Source: an uncultured Clostridia bacterium
GTDB lineage: Bacteria; Bacillota; Clostridia; Oscillospirales; Acutalibacteraceae
DNA length: 35,656 bases
Direction of reading: 5' to 3'
Assembly (NCBI GenBank): GCA_958436475.1
Contig: CAUBKG010000016.1
Coordinates: 1 to 35,656, forward strand
A program made the translations under genes and the position numbers. The notes below the pieces were generated by a model. That model saw only the letters and a list, made by a program, of their open reading frames with translations, searched no databases and was not told the DNA's origin. This document shows positions 22,501-30,220 of this stretch, in pieces; the stretch's first letter is position 1; every line of letters begins with the position of its first letter.

Positions 22501-23221
22501 CTCCCACAACGCCGGCGGAAACCTGGTCGCAGCAGTTCCATCCGGACCACCCGTTGCTGCTCGTTTTGATTCCCCAGCCGGCGTCCTCGGTCAGCCCGTT
22601 TTCAAAATCCCGTTTATAATCCGTATACGCAGCTTCAACACGGGAAATATTGATGGAATCGATATAAAGCGTTGACGGCGTACCGTAATTGGTATTGAAC
22701 GCCCGAATCAGGATCCAATACCCCTGGTCGGGCTCCAGCGTTGCACGAAACGTGCTGCTGATCTCGCCGTATATCCCCGACTGGGTTAAATTTTTTGAGG
22801 TTAACGTTGTCGCGTTAACCACATACATTTCCATTAACGTCGTATGAATCCCTTTTACCCTTGCCTCAACCTTGTAATACTCGTTTTGCTCAAAGAGGTC
22901 TGCCGGGATACAGGCAGCATAGGTGCAGTTGGTATAATCATTGCTTACCGTGGTGAAGTCCAGCTTGAGGGCCCGTGCCCCGGCCTCTCCCACAACGCCG
23001 GCGGAAACCTGGTCGCAGCAGTTCCATCCGGACCACCCGTTGCTGCTCGTTTTGATTCCCCAGCCGGCGTCCTCGGTCAGCCCGTTTTCAAAATCCCGGT
23101 TATAATCCGCGTATGTTCCTGCCGCGTCCGCATATGCCGGTGATATTACCCCTGTGTGCAGCGCAAACAGAAGCGTCAGCGCCAGCATAAAACACATCAT
23201 TCGTTTCAACCTTTTTACCAT
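19583..23221 (-). CDS. Secreted M60-like metallopeptidase with CARDB and three CBM6-like modules
   Basis: A 1212-residue exported multidomain protein. Signal peptide 1 to about 32 (MVKRLKRMMCFMLALTLLFA, cleavage near YADA). Residues about 42-195 and 204-357 are identical copies of a jelly-roll-like domain (RDFENGLTEDAGWGIKTSS to DSINISRV). About 365-690 is the peptidase: HEFGH (478-482), then W489 and Glu494/495, fitting the M60-like pattern HExxH..W..E that uses zinc. Enzymes of this family degrade mucins or other glycoproteins. About 713-825 is a CARDB-like Ig fold (VVSVRNSGQVP, ETDETNNKA). Three CBM6/35-like modules follow (about 835-958, 960-1083, 1084-1212), each ending LNWFELVP, LSWFELVP or LNWFKLT. 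AAGGAGG precedes the ATG. There is no LPxTG or SLH anchor, so it is probably released or held by glycans. M60 assignment rests on the motif and domain context. Confidence 0.82.
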   Translation of the reverse strand: MVKRLKRMMCFMLALTLLFALHTGVISPAYADAAGTYADYNRDFENGLTEDAGWGIKTSSNGWSGWNCCDQVSAGVVGEAGARALKLDFTTVSNDYTNCTYAACIPADLFEQNEYYKVEARVKGIHTTLMEMYVVNATTLTSKNLTQSGIYGEISSTFRATLEPDQGYWILIRAFNTNYGTPSTLYIDSINISRVEAAYTDYKRDFENGLTEDAGWGIKTSSNGWSGWNCCDQVSAGVVGEAGARALKLDFTTVSNDYTNCTYAACIPADLFEQNEYYKVEARVKGIHTTLMEMYVVNATTLTSKNLTQSGIYGEISSTFRATLEPDQGYWILIRAFNTNYGTPSTLYIDSINISRVTSIEGIECFEKTNFDAFISDEFFDGMNAEEKADYIELLNSTVLLGNLDTAAGYLSELTSYRPRLELIVRGQRGIGNASTTMGSTARQVTIGCDGLKDDFNKVVSYNGQTFNGRKLSYILLHEFGHAYTRAEWNFAVEEIANFTRLYVMDRFNSEDHTFTDGYYYLYSNEYIAGEDHYRRSDWADQMERNYNAQVANYGVGHRIQTYYNEGIVGALSKIQKAIGWESFERAFARYDTGETIIADNAAEVAKFDVFMQILQQSYNELNPSASGNEVVEALGANSYRYLREMINAKSRCSNERQFYTVTFLNEKKDVVDIRVVERGAAAELPSGFVCSSAAGLSNVTANMVVNGSVQSHCDLSIENIINRNYFYGTQFVVSVRNSGQVPTVQGTPVKVSLRIQGKDYDKTFVCNAYTSSIAVNETVQLSGFTFENGATAWNAPSNGNYSVTATVDYMNEIEETDETNNKARLQIPAAVSGRCRIEAEFYDESEGIEITSGLVDDGSVAVKSIDPGDYATYQATVSQSGAYRLYIRAATTRECGKLDVYIDNIKKTAVTITSTGSWSTYQTFDGSWLNLTAGTHTIKLVDSQSNYNLNWFELVPVENQIFIKADAYAEASGIEVTEDPADGGFKAIKSIDEGDYLVYHANVSQAGPYKLNVRASTTRATAALDVYIDGVKRSTVAITNTDFWGTYQTFQGNIINLTAGSHEIRLVDSASKFNLSWFELVPVENTILVEAEDYNTMEGVEIKENIFDGTNAVMSIDANDYMTYDILVPEAGVYQFSVNAATTRGLGRVDVFVDNQYAATVEITSTGNWSTYETFGGAGLNLTAGAHTIKLVDSWSNYNLNWFKLTRNPEA
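22151..22612 (-). repeat. 462-bp direct repeat inside the peptidase gene, copy encoding residues ~204-357
   Basis: Identical, as far as read, to 22637-23098 at an offset of 486 bp (162 codons). Divergence starts at once on both sides (CGT versus CGG at the right end). Confidence 0.9.
22637..23098 (-). repeat. 462-bp direct repeat inside the peptidase gene, copy encoding residues ~42-195
   Basis: Partner of 22151-22612. The absence even of silent changes implies a very recent duplication, gene conversion, or an assembly effect. Confidence 0.9.
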
Positions 23222-23447
23222 TGCATTTCCTCCTTATATTATGAGCGGAGTTGCGGAATCATCCGGCGGCCCCCCCTTGCATTGCACCGGACGCCCTTGC
23301 TCTGTGCGGCTTCACAACGCCTTGAGTGAACCAGGCCGTTATAACGCCGCAGCCAGGCTACCTGTTTTTCTGCACGGAAAGTAAAAGTATCCGCGAACAA
23401 GGGGCTCCCATACAGAAAAAGCATCCATTATGAACTCCGTTATTATA
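23222..23447 (-). promoter_or_regulatory. Long leader and -10 box of the M60-like gene
   Basis: TATAAT on minus (23447-23442) with no good -35 box gives a leader of about 215 nt. The leader is GC-rich and contains GTTATAAC, CCGG...CCGG and other short inverted repeats, but I could not match it to a known riboswitch. Bases 23448-23814 hold nothing I can support. Confidence 0.35.
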
Positions 23448-23814
23448 TGATACAATTTTTTTGTTTTTTGTAAACGCAAAAAACCGACAAACTTCTATGT
23501 GTTGTGTATATATTTTTATGGACTTTTTATAACCGGAAGCTTTCTGCCCTGTATTCCAACGTCATACAGCAGCAAACACGCATCTGCCGCACTCCTTTTC
23601 TCTAATACGCCGTCAGCCTCTGGCTCCGGTCTGAACATAAAGCGCCCCGCCGCGAAGAAATGAGCGGAACGGAAGGGTTGTTCATCGTAATCATCGTAAG
23701 AGCGGGCAAAAGGCCGCCCCTGCGAAGGTTCTTGACCCCCTTTTCCTTGGCGGTCGGCCTCCCCTGCGCGATAGAACGAATTTCTTACGAAAGCTCGAAA
23801 CGAAGCCCATAGAG

Positions 23815-23867
23815 AAAACATCCAGCCCGCTGAGGCTCTTTGCATAAGAGCCTCAGCGGGCTGGATG
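23815..23867 (-). terminator. Terminator downstream of uracil-DNA glycosylase gene
   Basis: A perfect 20-bp stem (23821-23840 with 23846-23865; extends to 22 bp) closes a 5-nt loop. On the minus strand it is followed by TGTTTTCTC. It is 70 bp after the stop at 23935. Confidence 0.65.
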
Positions 23868-23934
23868 GATCGCGCACAGGAGTTGGCTTCCGGGCAGCGC
23901 CGCGGCAAAAGCCGGGATGACGCTTCCCTTTCTA

Positions 23935-24516
23935 TTATAAGGTATCCCCGCCGCTTTCGATGAGGCGGAGCTGCTCGCGTATCTTCTGAAAGTCTCCCAA
24001 GGCCAGCGGCTTGTTGGAGGGCGTGCGCAGCAGGGCTGCCGGGTGGAAGGTGCCGGTGAGATATAAATTCCCGCGCCGGATCATCTCACCGTGCTGCTTC
24101 GTCACCTTATAATTCTTATCAATAATCCGCATGGCAGCGATGCGGCCGAGGCAGGCGATGATTTTCGGGCGGATGAGCCGCACCTGCTCCCGCAGGTAGC
24201 CGATGCAGCAATCCTGCTCCTTAGGGCTAGGGTCGCGGTTCTGCGGCGGCCTGCACTTGACGATGTTGGCGATGTAATAATCGTCCTTCGTAAAGCCCAG
24301 CGCCTCAAGGTACTGGTCGAGCAGCTGCCCGGCGCGCCCCACAAAGGGCTCGCCCGTTTTATCCTCCTGCTCGCCAGGCCCTTCGCCTACGAACAGCAGC
24401 TTTGCATTCGGGTTCCCCCTGCCGAACACCACGTTCGTGCGGGTTTCGCACAGCCCGCAGGCCGTGCAGCGAAGGCAATCCTCCCGCAGTGCTTCAAGCG
24501 ATTCATATTGCTTCAT
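23935..24516 (-). CDS. Type-4 uracil-DNA glycosylase (4Fe-4S)
   Basis: A 193-residue family-4 UDG that removes uracil from deaminated DNA to start base excision repair. Motif CLRCTACGLCETRTNVVFG supplies cluster cysteines near the N-terminus, motif 1 is GEGPGEQEDKTGEPFVGRAGQLLD, the third and fourth cysteines come from NIVKCRPPQNRDP and EQDCC, and motif 2 is GTFHPAALLR. All catalytic motifs are intact. The ATG at 24516 has GGAGG 9 nt upstream; a longer frame to 24585 has no such site. Single gene with a promoter at 24619-24648. Confidence 0.94.
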   Translation of the reverse strand: MKQYESLEALREDCLRCTACGLCETRTNVVFGRGNPNAKLLFVGEGPGEQEDKTGEPFVGRAGQLLDQYLEALGFTKDDYYIANIVKCRPPQNRDPSPKEQDCCIGYLREQVRLIRPKIIACLGRIAAMRIIDKNYKVTKQHGEMIRRGNLYLTGTFHPAALLRTPSNKPLALGDFQKIREQLRLIESGGDTL

Positions 24517-24618
24517 ATGTGGGTTCCTCCGTTCCGGGAGCCGAAAAGCCCCCTCGATAGAATAACCCCCGGCATACGAGGGCAAGGCATTGGATTTTTC
24601 CTTTCACAAGCCTTCCTT

Positions 24619-24648
24619 ATTATAGCATCGCAGGGCGCCCCCGCGCAA
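24619..24648 (-). promoter_or_regulatory. Candidate promoter of UDG gene
   Basis: On the minus strand TTGCGC (24648-24643), an 18-bp spacer and TATAAT (24624-24619). Confidence 0.55.
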
Positions 24649-24670
24649 GGCGGGCGTTTTGCAGGGCAAA

Positions 24671-24708
24671 AGCAGGCCCCGCGTTTTCCTTCCCGGGAAA
24701 CGCGGGGC
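24671..24708 (-). terminator. Terminator of the ABC exporter operon
   Basis: On the minus strand GCCCCGCGTTT (24708-24698) pairs with AAACGCGGGGC (24686-24676), then CTGCTTTTG. It lies 5 bp after the stop. Confidence 0.7.
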
Positions 24709-24712
24709 GTTC

Positions 24713-26491
24713 TTATGATTCCTTCTGGATGAGCTGGGCCGTATACAAGTGATAATACAGCCCCTGCTTTGCCATCAGCTCCTCATGGGAGCCGCTTTCC
24801 GCGATCTCGCCGTCCTTGATATACAGGATGCGGTCGCAGTGGCGGATGGTGGAAAGGCGGTGCGCTACAATAAACGAGGTGCGCCCCTCCAGCAGGCGGC
24901 TGAGGCCCTCCTGCACGAGGCGTTCGGTTTCGGTATCGATGGAGGAGGTGGCTTCATCGAGAATCAGCACCCGCGGGTCCGCGATCACGGTCCGGGCAAA
25001 GGAAATGAGCTGCCGCTGCCCCTGGGAAAGCCCGCCTCCCCGCGCGCCTACTTCCGTTTCATAGCCGCGCTTCAAATGGGAAATGAAATCGTGCGCGCAT
25101 ACCGTGCGGGCGGCCTGCTCCACCTCCCAGTCGGAAGCGTCCAGCTTGCCGTACCGGATATTATCCGCGATGGTGCCGGAGAAAATGAAGCTGTCCTGCA
25201 TCATGATGCCCATCTGGGAGCGCAGCGAGGGAAGGGTCACATCCATGATATCCTGGCCGTCGATCAGCACCTGGCCCATATCGATGTTGTAAAACCGGGA
25301 GAGGAGGTTAATCACGGTCGATTTCCCCGCGCCGGTGGGGCCCACGAGCGCGATGCTTTCCCCGGGGCGCGCGGTGAAGGAAACGTCCTTCAAAATGCGC
25401 TGGCCCGGCTCGTATTCAAAGGACACGTGCCGGAATTCCACCGCGCCCTTTACGGGAGGCAGGGCCTTCGCACCCGGGCGGTCCTGCACGGTGACGGGCT
25501 CGTCTATCGTTTCATACACGCGTTCGAGATAAGCGATGGCGTTGATGAAGTTGTTATAAAGGTTCGCAAGGTTGGTGATCGGCTTCCAGAGGTTCTGCGA
25601 ATAGGTTCCCATGGCGAGCACGGTGCCGAACAGCACGGGCGGGTTGATCCACAGGATGCCGGCGATAAACACGAGGGAAAAGGCGATTTGGGAAATGGTT
25701 TCCACCGAGAACCAAACCATGTTGGTGACGTAAATCGCCTTGAACCAGGTTTTGCGCGCGGCGACCGTGAGCCGCTCCATCACCTTCCGGTTTTGCCTTT
25801 GGCGGCCAAAAATCTGCGTGACCGACACACCCTCCACCGCCTCCTGCACAAAGGCGTTGATGTTGGAGGTCTTGTTGGAAACGCCCTGCCAGGCGCGTCG
25901 CTGGGCCGGCTTGATGATGAAAATGACGACCGCGAAGATGGGCACCCCGATGAGGATGACGAGCGCGAGGCGCGCATCCACCACGAACATGAAGCCGATG
26001 ATAAAGAGGATGTTGAGCAGCTCCACGAGGATGTTCACGATACCGTTCGAAAGCATATCGGCCACGGAATTCACATAGTGGATCACGCGGATGAGGATTT
26101 TGCCCTGGGGGCGGCTGTCGTAATACGAAAAGGGAAGGAGCTGCAGCTTTTCAAAAATATCGTGCCGGATGTTGTGGACGACGTCCTGCCCCACGCGGGC
26201 GATCATCTTTCCCCGCACCATGTTGAGCACGGTGCTGACGGCAACGGTGCCAGCCAGCAGGACGGAAAGCCAGATAACCCCCTTTACATCCCCCGCGGGG
26301 ATGTTCACATCCACGGCATGCTTCATGATGAGCGGGCCGGTGAGGGCAATCACGCTGCTCAGCGCCGAAAGCAGGAGCGCCAAAAGCATGCGCCACTTGT
26401 ACCGCCCGATGTAATGGGCGCTTTTGAGGATTTCCTTTTTGCCGAATTTCAGCCGGAGGGATTCGTCTTCTTCGAACGTATTTCTAGGCAA
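24713..26491 (-). CDS. ABC exporter half-transporter with the intact ATP site, heterodimer subunit 2
   Basis: About 592 residues: a six-helix type I exporter domain (about 30-310) and a nucleotide-binding domain. Walker A GPTGAGKST, Q-loop MMQDSFIFSGTIADNI, signature LSQGQ (changed from LSGGQ), Walker B VLILDEATSSID with catalytic Glu, H-loop AHRLSTI. The family (BmrCD, LmrCD, YheHI-type) exports drugs or lipophilic peptides. The start is taken as TTG 26491, preceded by GGGAGGTGA and overlapping the upstream stop by 8 bp; ATG 26509 is possible but lacks a proper site. The altered signature pairs with the degenerate site of the partner, as expected in heterodimers. Confidence 0.92.
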   Translation of the reverse strand: MPRNTFEEDESLRLKFGKKEILKSAHYIGRYKWRMLLALLLSALSSVIALTGPLIMKHAVDVNIPAGDVKGVIWLSVLLAGTVAVSTVLNMVRGKMIARVGQDVVHNIRHDIFEKLQLLPFSYYDSRPQGKILIRVIHYVNSVADMLSNGIVNILVELLNILFIIGFMFVVDARLALVILIGVPIFAVVIFIIKPAQRRAWQGVSNKTSNINAFVQEAVEGVSVTQIFGRQRQNRKVMERLTVAARKTWFKAIYVTNMVWFSVETISQIAFSLVFIAGILWINPPVLFGTVLAMGTYSQNLWKPITNLANLYNNFINAIAYLERVYETIDEPVTVQDRPGAKALPPVKGAVEFRHVSFEYEPGQRILKDVSFTARPGESIALVGPTGAGKSTVINLLSRFYNIDMGQVLIDGQDIMDVTLPSLRSQMGIMMQDSFIFSGTIADNIRYGKLDASDWEVEQAARTVCAHDFISHLKRGYETEVGARGGGLSQGQRQLISFARTVIADPRVLILDEATSSIDTETERLVQEGLSRLLEGRTSFIVAHRLSTIRHCDRILYIKDGEIAESGSHEELMAKQGLYYHLYTAQLIQKES

Positions 26492-28229
26492 CCGGCTCAC
26501 CTCCCGCATCCTGCCCCGACTGCATGGCGTATACCGAGGCGTAATAGCCGCCCTGCTTCACGAGCTCCTCATGCGTGCCGCTTTCGGCCACGCGGCCGCG
26601 GTCGAGCACGAGGATCCGGTCGGCGTTCATCACGGAGGAAACGCGCTGGGCGATGATGATTTTCGTGCAGGGGAAATCGAGCCCGGATAACTGCTTCTGG
26701 ATATACTGCTCGGTTTTCATATCCACGGCAGAGGTGGTATCGTCCAGAATCAGCAGGGCGGGCCGGGCCGCGAGGGCGCGCGCAAGGGCGATCCTCTGCC
26801 GCTGCCCGCCGGAAAGCCCCGCTCCCCGTTCGCCGATGACCGTATCATAGCCGTCTTCCAGGGAACGGATAAAGCCATCCGCATCCGCGCAGCGGGCATA
26901 GTGCTCCACCTGTTCCCGGGTCATGGCGGGGTCGGAAAAACGGATGTTGTTTTCCACCGTATCGGAAAACAGGAACACATCCTGCGTGGCGATGCCGAGA
27001 GCCGAGCGCAGGGAGGAAAGCGAATAATAGCGGATATCCACGCCGTCCAGCAGGACGCGGCCGCCGGAAACATCGTAAAAACGGGAGATGAGGTTGACGA
27101 TGGTCGATTTACCCGATCCCGTCGCCCCTACGATGCCGAGCGTTTCCCCCGGGCGCACGGAAAAGGAGACATCCTTTAAAATCTCCTCCCCGGAAAGGCG
27201 GAAATCCACATGCTCAAAGGAAAGCGCGCCTTCGAACCGGCCTTCCTTTACCACCGGGTGCTCAGCGTCGCAGATCATGGGCTTCGAATAATACACCTCC
27301 ATCACCTTGGAGGAGGAGGCGAAAAAGCGCTGCAGGTCGTTGAGCTCCATCCCGAGGTTCCGAAGCGGGTTCGAAAGCGCCCAGGTGAGGGAGGAAAAGA
27401 GCATGAGCTCGCCATAGGTCAGGTGCCCGCCGATCACGAGCAGGCCGCCCACCAGCACGGTGATGATGGTCAGCGAATTGGCCACGCCCTCGATGATGGG
27501 CTGGAAGGTATAAAGCGTGCGGGTAGCGTCGAGCGCGGCGTCGCGGTAGGCGGTGTTATGTACGCTGAATTTATCCATCTCATATGCTTCGCGGGTGAAG
27601 GCCTTCACCACGCGGTTGCCCGCGATATTTTCCTGCGCCACGGTGGAAAGGCCCGAAAGCTTTTCACGAAGGCGCGAATACTCGGGGTTGATCTTTTTCG
27701 AAAACCGGATGGTAAGCGCGGCGATGATGGGCGTGATGGCAACGAGCGCCAGAGTGAACAGCGGGTCCACCGCCAGCATCATGATGATCGCCGCCGCGAA
27801 GGTAACGACCGAATCGGTCACGTTATAGCTGATCCATGCGGCGGTGTGGCGGCACATTTCGAGGTCGCCGGTGAGGCGGGTCATTAGGTCGCCGGTGCTG
27901 ATGCGGTCGAAAAAGCTGCGATCCTGCCAGACAAAAATGTCATACAGCCGCTCGCGCACCTTCTTGACCATATCCTGCGAGGAAATTTCCAGCAGGATGA
28001 CCATGAGGTACCGCAGCCCCAGGCGGATGAGCTGCACGGCCATCATCACGCCGAGGATGGGCAGCAGGATATCCACCTTGCCGCCGACGATGACCTCATC
28101 GATGAGGGTCTGGGAAAGCCTCGGGTTAATGACCAGCATCACCGAGGTGACGGCTGAGAGGAACACGCCGGTGCAGAACAGCACCTTGTGCCCCTTCAGC
28201 ACGCTCCAAAGCCATTTGAGCTGAACCAT
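26484..28229 (-). CDS. ABC exporter half-transporter with the degenerate ATP site, heterodimer subunit 1
   Basis: A 581-residue partner of the next gene. A membrane domain (six helices, about 15-305) is followed by the nucleotide-binding domain: Walker A GATGSGKST, Q-loop ATQDVFLFSDTVENNI, canonical signature LSGGQRQRIALARAL. Walker B reads LLILDDTTSAVD, with Asp replacing the catalytic Glu, and the H-loop is AQRVSSV, with Gln replacing His. These are the substitutions of the non-hydrolysing site in heterodimeric exporters. It is translationally coupled to the next gene. ATG has GGGAG at 10 nt. The DUF1624 gene lies 68 bp upstream on the same strand, so all three may form one operon. Confidence 0.93.
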   Translation of the reverse strand: MVQLKWLWSVLKGHKVLFCTGVFLSAVTSVMLVINPRLSQTLIDEVIVGGKVDILLPILGVMMAVQLIRLGLRYLMVILLEISSQDMVKKVRERLYDIFVWQDRSFFDRISTGDLMTRLTGDLEMCRHTAAWISYNVTDSVVTFAAAIIMMLAVDPLFTLALVAITPIIAALTIRFSKKINPEYSRLREKLSGLSTVAQENIAGNRVVKAFTREAYEMDKFSVHNTAYRDAALDATRTLYTFQPIIEGVANSLTIITVLVGGLLVIGGHLTYGELMLFSSLTWALSNPLRNLGMELNDLQRFFASSSKVMEVYYSKPMICDAEHPVVKEGRFEGALSFEHVDFRLSGEEILKDVSFSVRPGETLGIVGATGSGKSTIVNLISRFYDVSGGRVLLDGVDIRYYSLSSLRSALGIATQDVFLFSDTVENNIRFSDPAMTREQVEHYARCADADGFIRSLEDGYDTVIGERGAGLSGGQRQRIALARALAARPALLILDDTTSAVDMKTEQYIQKQLSGLDFPCTKIIIAQRVSSVMNADRILVLDRGRVAESGTHEELVKQGGYYASVYAMQSGQDAGGEPVA

Positions 28230-28297
28230 GTTTCATACGCTCCCTTCCAAGCGACAGAACCGGTTCGGACGAAGCGGCGCGGCAAGCCCGTCTTCGG

Positions 28298-29068
28298 TCA
28301 GAACGGCCGGGTTTGAAATACGATGAGAAACACTGCCATCAGCACGGGCTGATGCAGCAGATAAATGAGGAGGCTGTTTTTCCCCGTCACGGCGAGGAAC
28401 CGGCTGCGGCTGCGGTACACAAAGGAGGGAAGCTTCCCTTCCTTGGCCCACACGCCGAGGAACGACCCCGCGAGGAACAGGAACAGCCAGGGAAACAGGG
28501 GGAAATAATCGGCCGAAGCAAAGGAAGCCCCGTGCAGGCCGAGGGGGAAGAGCCAGGGGACGGACCGCAGCGCCTCCGGAATCTGCCACAGCGTGACGCC
28601 GAAGAGGGAAAGGCGGCCGGCCGGCAGGTGCCAGGTGGTGAAAAACAGGAGGGCCGAAACGAGAACCCCCGTGAGCGGGGGGATTTTTTCGAGCAGGGGG
28701 CGCAGGGCCGCAAACAGCAGCATGCACGCCGCGAGCAGGTGGAGGATGCCGAAGAGGATCCGCTCTCCCGGGATAAAAGACGTTACGAGCGTGATAACGA
28801 GACAGAGAAGCATGAGGCGCACGCCGCGCCTTACGTTGCTGCGGGTATAATAGGAGGCGACTCCCGCAAACAGGATGAACGAGCCGGCAAATAGGGGAAC
28901 GAGCGGGTCGATGAAAAGCAGGAAACGCTGCACGGGAGCGAGCCTGAAAATATAGGCGAGGTCATAGCAGCCGTGATAAATAATGAGCGCCAGCACGCTG
29001 AGGCCCCGCAGCTCATCCATCAAATGGATGCGGCCGGGAGTGTCTTCAAACTTCCGCCATATCTGCAC
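28298..29068 (-). CDS. DUF1624 / heparan-alpha-glucosaminide N-acetyltransferase-like membrane protein
   Basis: About 256 residues with 7-9 hydrophobic segments. The N-terminal GRIHLMDELRGLSVLALIIYHGCYDLAYIF carries the conserved Asp-Arg-Gly and His of the HGSNAT-like (DUF1624) family, and GKNSLLIYLLHQPVLM near the C-terminus is the usual last-helix motif. The family moves acetyl groups across membranes to sugars, but the bacterial substrates are mostly unknown. GTG at 29068 is chosen because GAAAGGGGT is 6 nt upstream; a GTG at 29098 has no site. A promoter lies at 29113-29140. Confidence 0.82.
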   Translation of the reverse strand: MQIWRKFEDTPGRIHLMDELRGLSVLALIIYHGCYDLAYIFRLAPVQRFLLFIDPLVPLFAGSFILFAGVASYYTRSNVRRGVRLMLLCLVITLVTSFIPGERILFGILHLLAACMLLFAALRPLLEKIPPLTGVLVSALLFFTTWHLPAGRLSLFGVTLWQIPEALRSVPWLFPLGLHGASFASADYFPLFPWLFLFLAGSFLGVWAKEGKLPSFVYRSRSRFLAVTGKNSLLIYLLHQPVLMAVFLIVFQTRPF

Positions 29069-29112
29069 GTTCCGACCCCTTTCGTTCCAATCTTTCACCG
29101 CTGTTCACTACT

Positions 29113-29140
29113 ATTATAGCGTCCGCTTTTTAAAGGTAAA
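29113..29140 (-). promoter_or_regulatory. SigA-type promoter of DUF1624-ABC exporter operon
   Basis: On the minus strand TTTACC (29140-29135), 16 bp, TATAAT (29118-29113). Confidence 0.6.
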
Positions 29141-29213
29141 GAGCTTTGAGAAAAAAACGGAAACTATTTTTCCGCATGCGCTTTTCTCCTTCTCTGCATT
29201 TGTTTCTTTCTCT

Positions 29214-29242
29214 TTGACAAGCCCTATATTAATATGTATAAT
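29214..29242 (+). promoter_or_regulatory. Perfect-consensus promoter of amidohydrolase gene
   Basis: TTGACA (29214-29219), 17 bp, TATAAT (29237-29242). A leader hairpin (GGCGG...CCGCC, about 29285-29305) follows. Confidence 0.85.
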
Positions 29243-29339
29243 AAAAACATTCCTGTCCTTTTTCATAGGTAATCCGGCAGCATGGGCGGCGGGCTTTTCC
29301 GCCGTCTGTTTTACATCTTGACACAAAGGAGCCTTGTTC

Positions 29340-30173
29340 ATGCATATGATCGATGCGCACGCGCATATTTTCCCCGATAAGATCGCCGCGCGCGCTTCCA
29401 AAGGAATCGAAGCGTTTTACGATATCCCCGTTTCCTACGACGGCAGCCTTTCCACCCTGCTGGAGCTCGGCGCCGCCGGCGGGATCGAGGCGTTTCTCGT
29501 GCAGTCGGTCGCCACCGTGCCGCAGCAGGTGCGCGCTATCAACGATTTTATTGCAGACTGCGCCGCGCGCTATCCGGATAAGCTCATCGGCTTCGGCGCG
29601 CTGCACCCCGGCCTTTCAGACCGCGAGCTGGAGGAGGAAACGGAATATATCCTGTCGCTCGGCCTGCACGGGGTGAAGCTCCACCCCGATTTTCAGAAGT
29701 TCTGTATCGACGACCCCGCCGCCCTGCGCATTTACGACCTCTTGCAGGGCCGCCTGCCCCTTCTCATCCACACGGGCGATTACCGCTATTCCTATTCCCA
29801 CCCGGCGCGGCTTGCAAAGGTGCTCCGGGAGTTTCCGCGGCTGGACGTGATCGCCGCCCATTTCGGCGGCTGGTCCCAGTGGAAGGAGGCGGAGGAGGAG
29901 CTTGCGGGCAAGCGGGTGTTCGTGGATACCAGCTCCGCCTTTTACGAGCTGCCGCGAGAGACCGCCCGGCGCCTGATTGCAAAGTTTTCGCCTGAGCACG
30001 TGCTGTTCGGCTCGGATTACCCCATGTGGGAACCCGGAAAGGAAAAGGAACACCTCTTTTCCCTGGGGCTCACGGAAGATGCGCTCGAGCGCATCTGCTT
30101 CCGCAACGTGCTGGAGCTGCTGGGGCTTTCCTCGTTCTTCAGGCGCGAAACGCCTCCGCAGGGGGAATCGTAA
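29340..30173 (+). CDS. Amidohydrolase-2 family metal-dependent hydrolase
   Basis: A 277-residue TIM-barrel hydrolase of the amidohydrolase-related (ACMSD-like) family. Metal-ligand motifs: MIDAHAHIFPDK (HxH), GVKLHPDF, LIHTGDYR, VIAAHFGG and FGSDYPMW (catalytic Asp). Members split C-N, C-C or C-O bonds in aromatic or amide substrates; the substrate here is unknown. The ATG at 29340 has AAAGGAG 8 nt upstream, so the TTG at 29334 is not used. It has its own consensus promoter. No pathway genes adjoin it. Confidence 0.88.
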   Translation: MHMIDAHAHIFPDKIAARASKGIEAFYDIPVSYDGSLSTLLELGAAGGIEAFLVQSVATVPQQVRAINDFIADCAARYPDKLIGFGALHPGLSDRELEEETEYILSLGLHGVKLHPDFQKFCIDDPAALRIYDLLQGRLPLLIHTGDYRYSYSHPARLAKVLREFPRLDVIAAHFGGWSQWKEAEEELAGKRVFVDTSSAFYELPRETARRLIAKFSPEHVLFGSDYPMWEPGKEKEHLFSLGLTEDALERICFRNVLELLGLSSFFRRETPPQGES

Positions 30174-30190
30174 CGATTTATTTAAAAATA

Positions 30191-30220
30191 TTTTACATTT
30201 CCGGGCCCCGCGTCTGGTAT
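30191..30220 (+). promoter_or_regulatory. Candidate extended -10 promoter for the ABC operon
   Basis: TGGTATGAT at about 30215-30223 is an extended -10 box. TTTACA near 30191 is too distant (20 bp) for a normal -35. Confidence 0.35.

Noticed and set aside
23516..23908. A 130-codon minus-strand frame between the M60-like and UDG genes
   Set aside because: It overlaps the 20-bp stem terminator and has an Arg/Ala-rich composition without domain or ribosome site.
24749..26656. A 635-codon plus-strand frame opposite the ABC exporter genes
   Set aside because: His/Asp/Glu-rich product typical of the complementary frame of a GC-rich gene; the minus-strand ABC subunits are certain.
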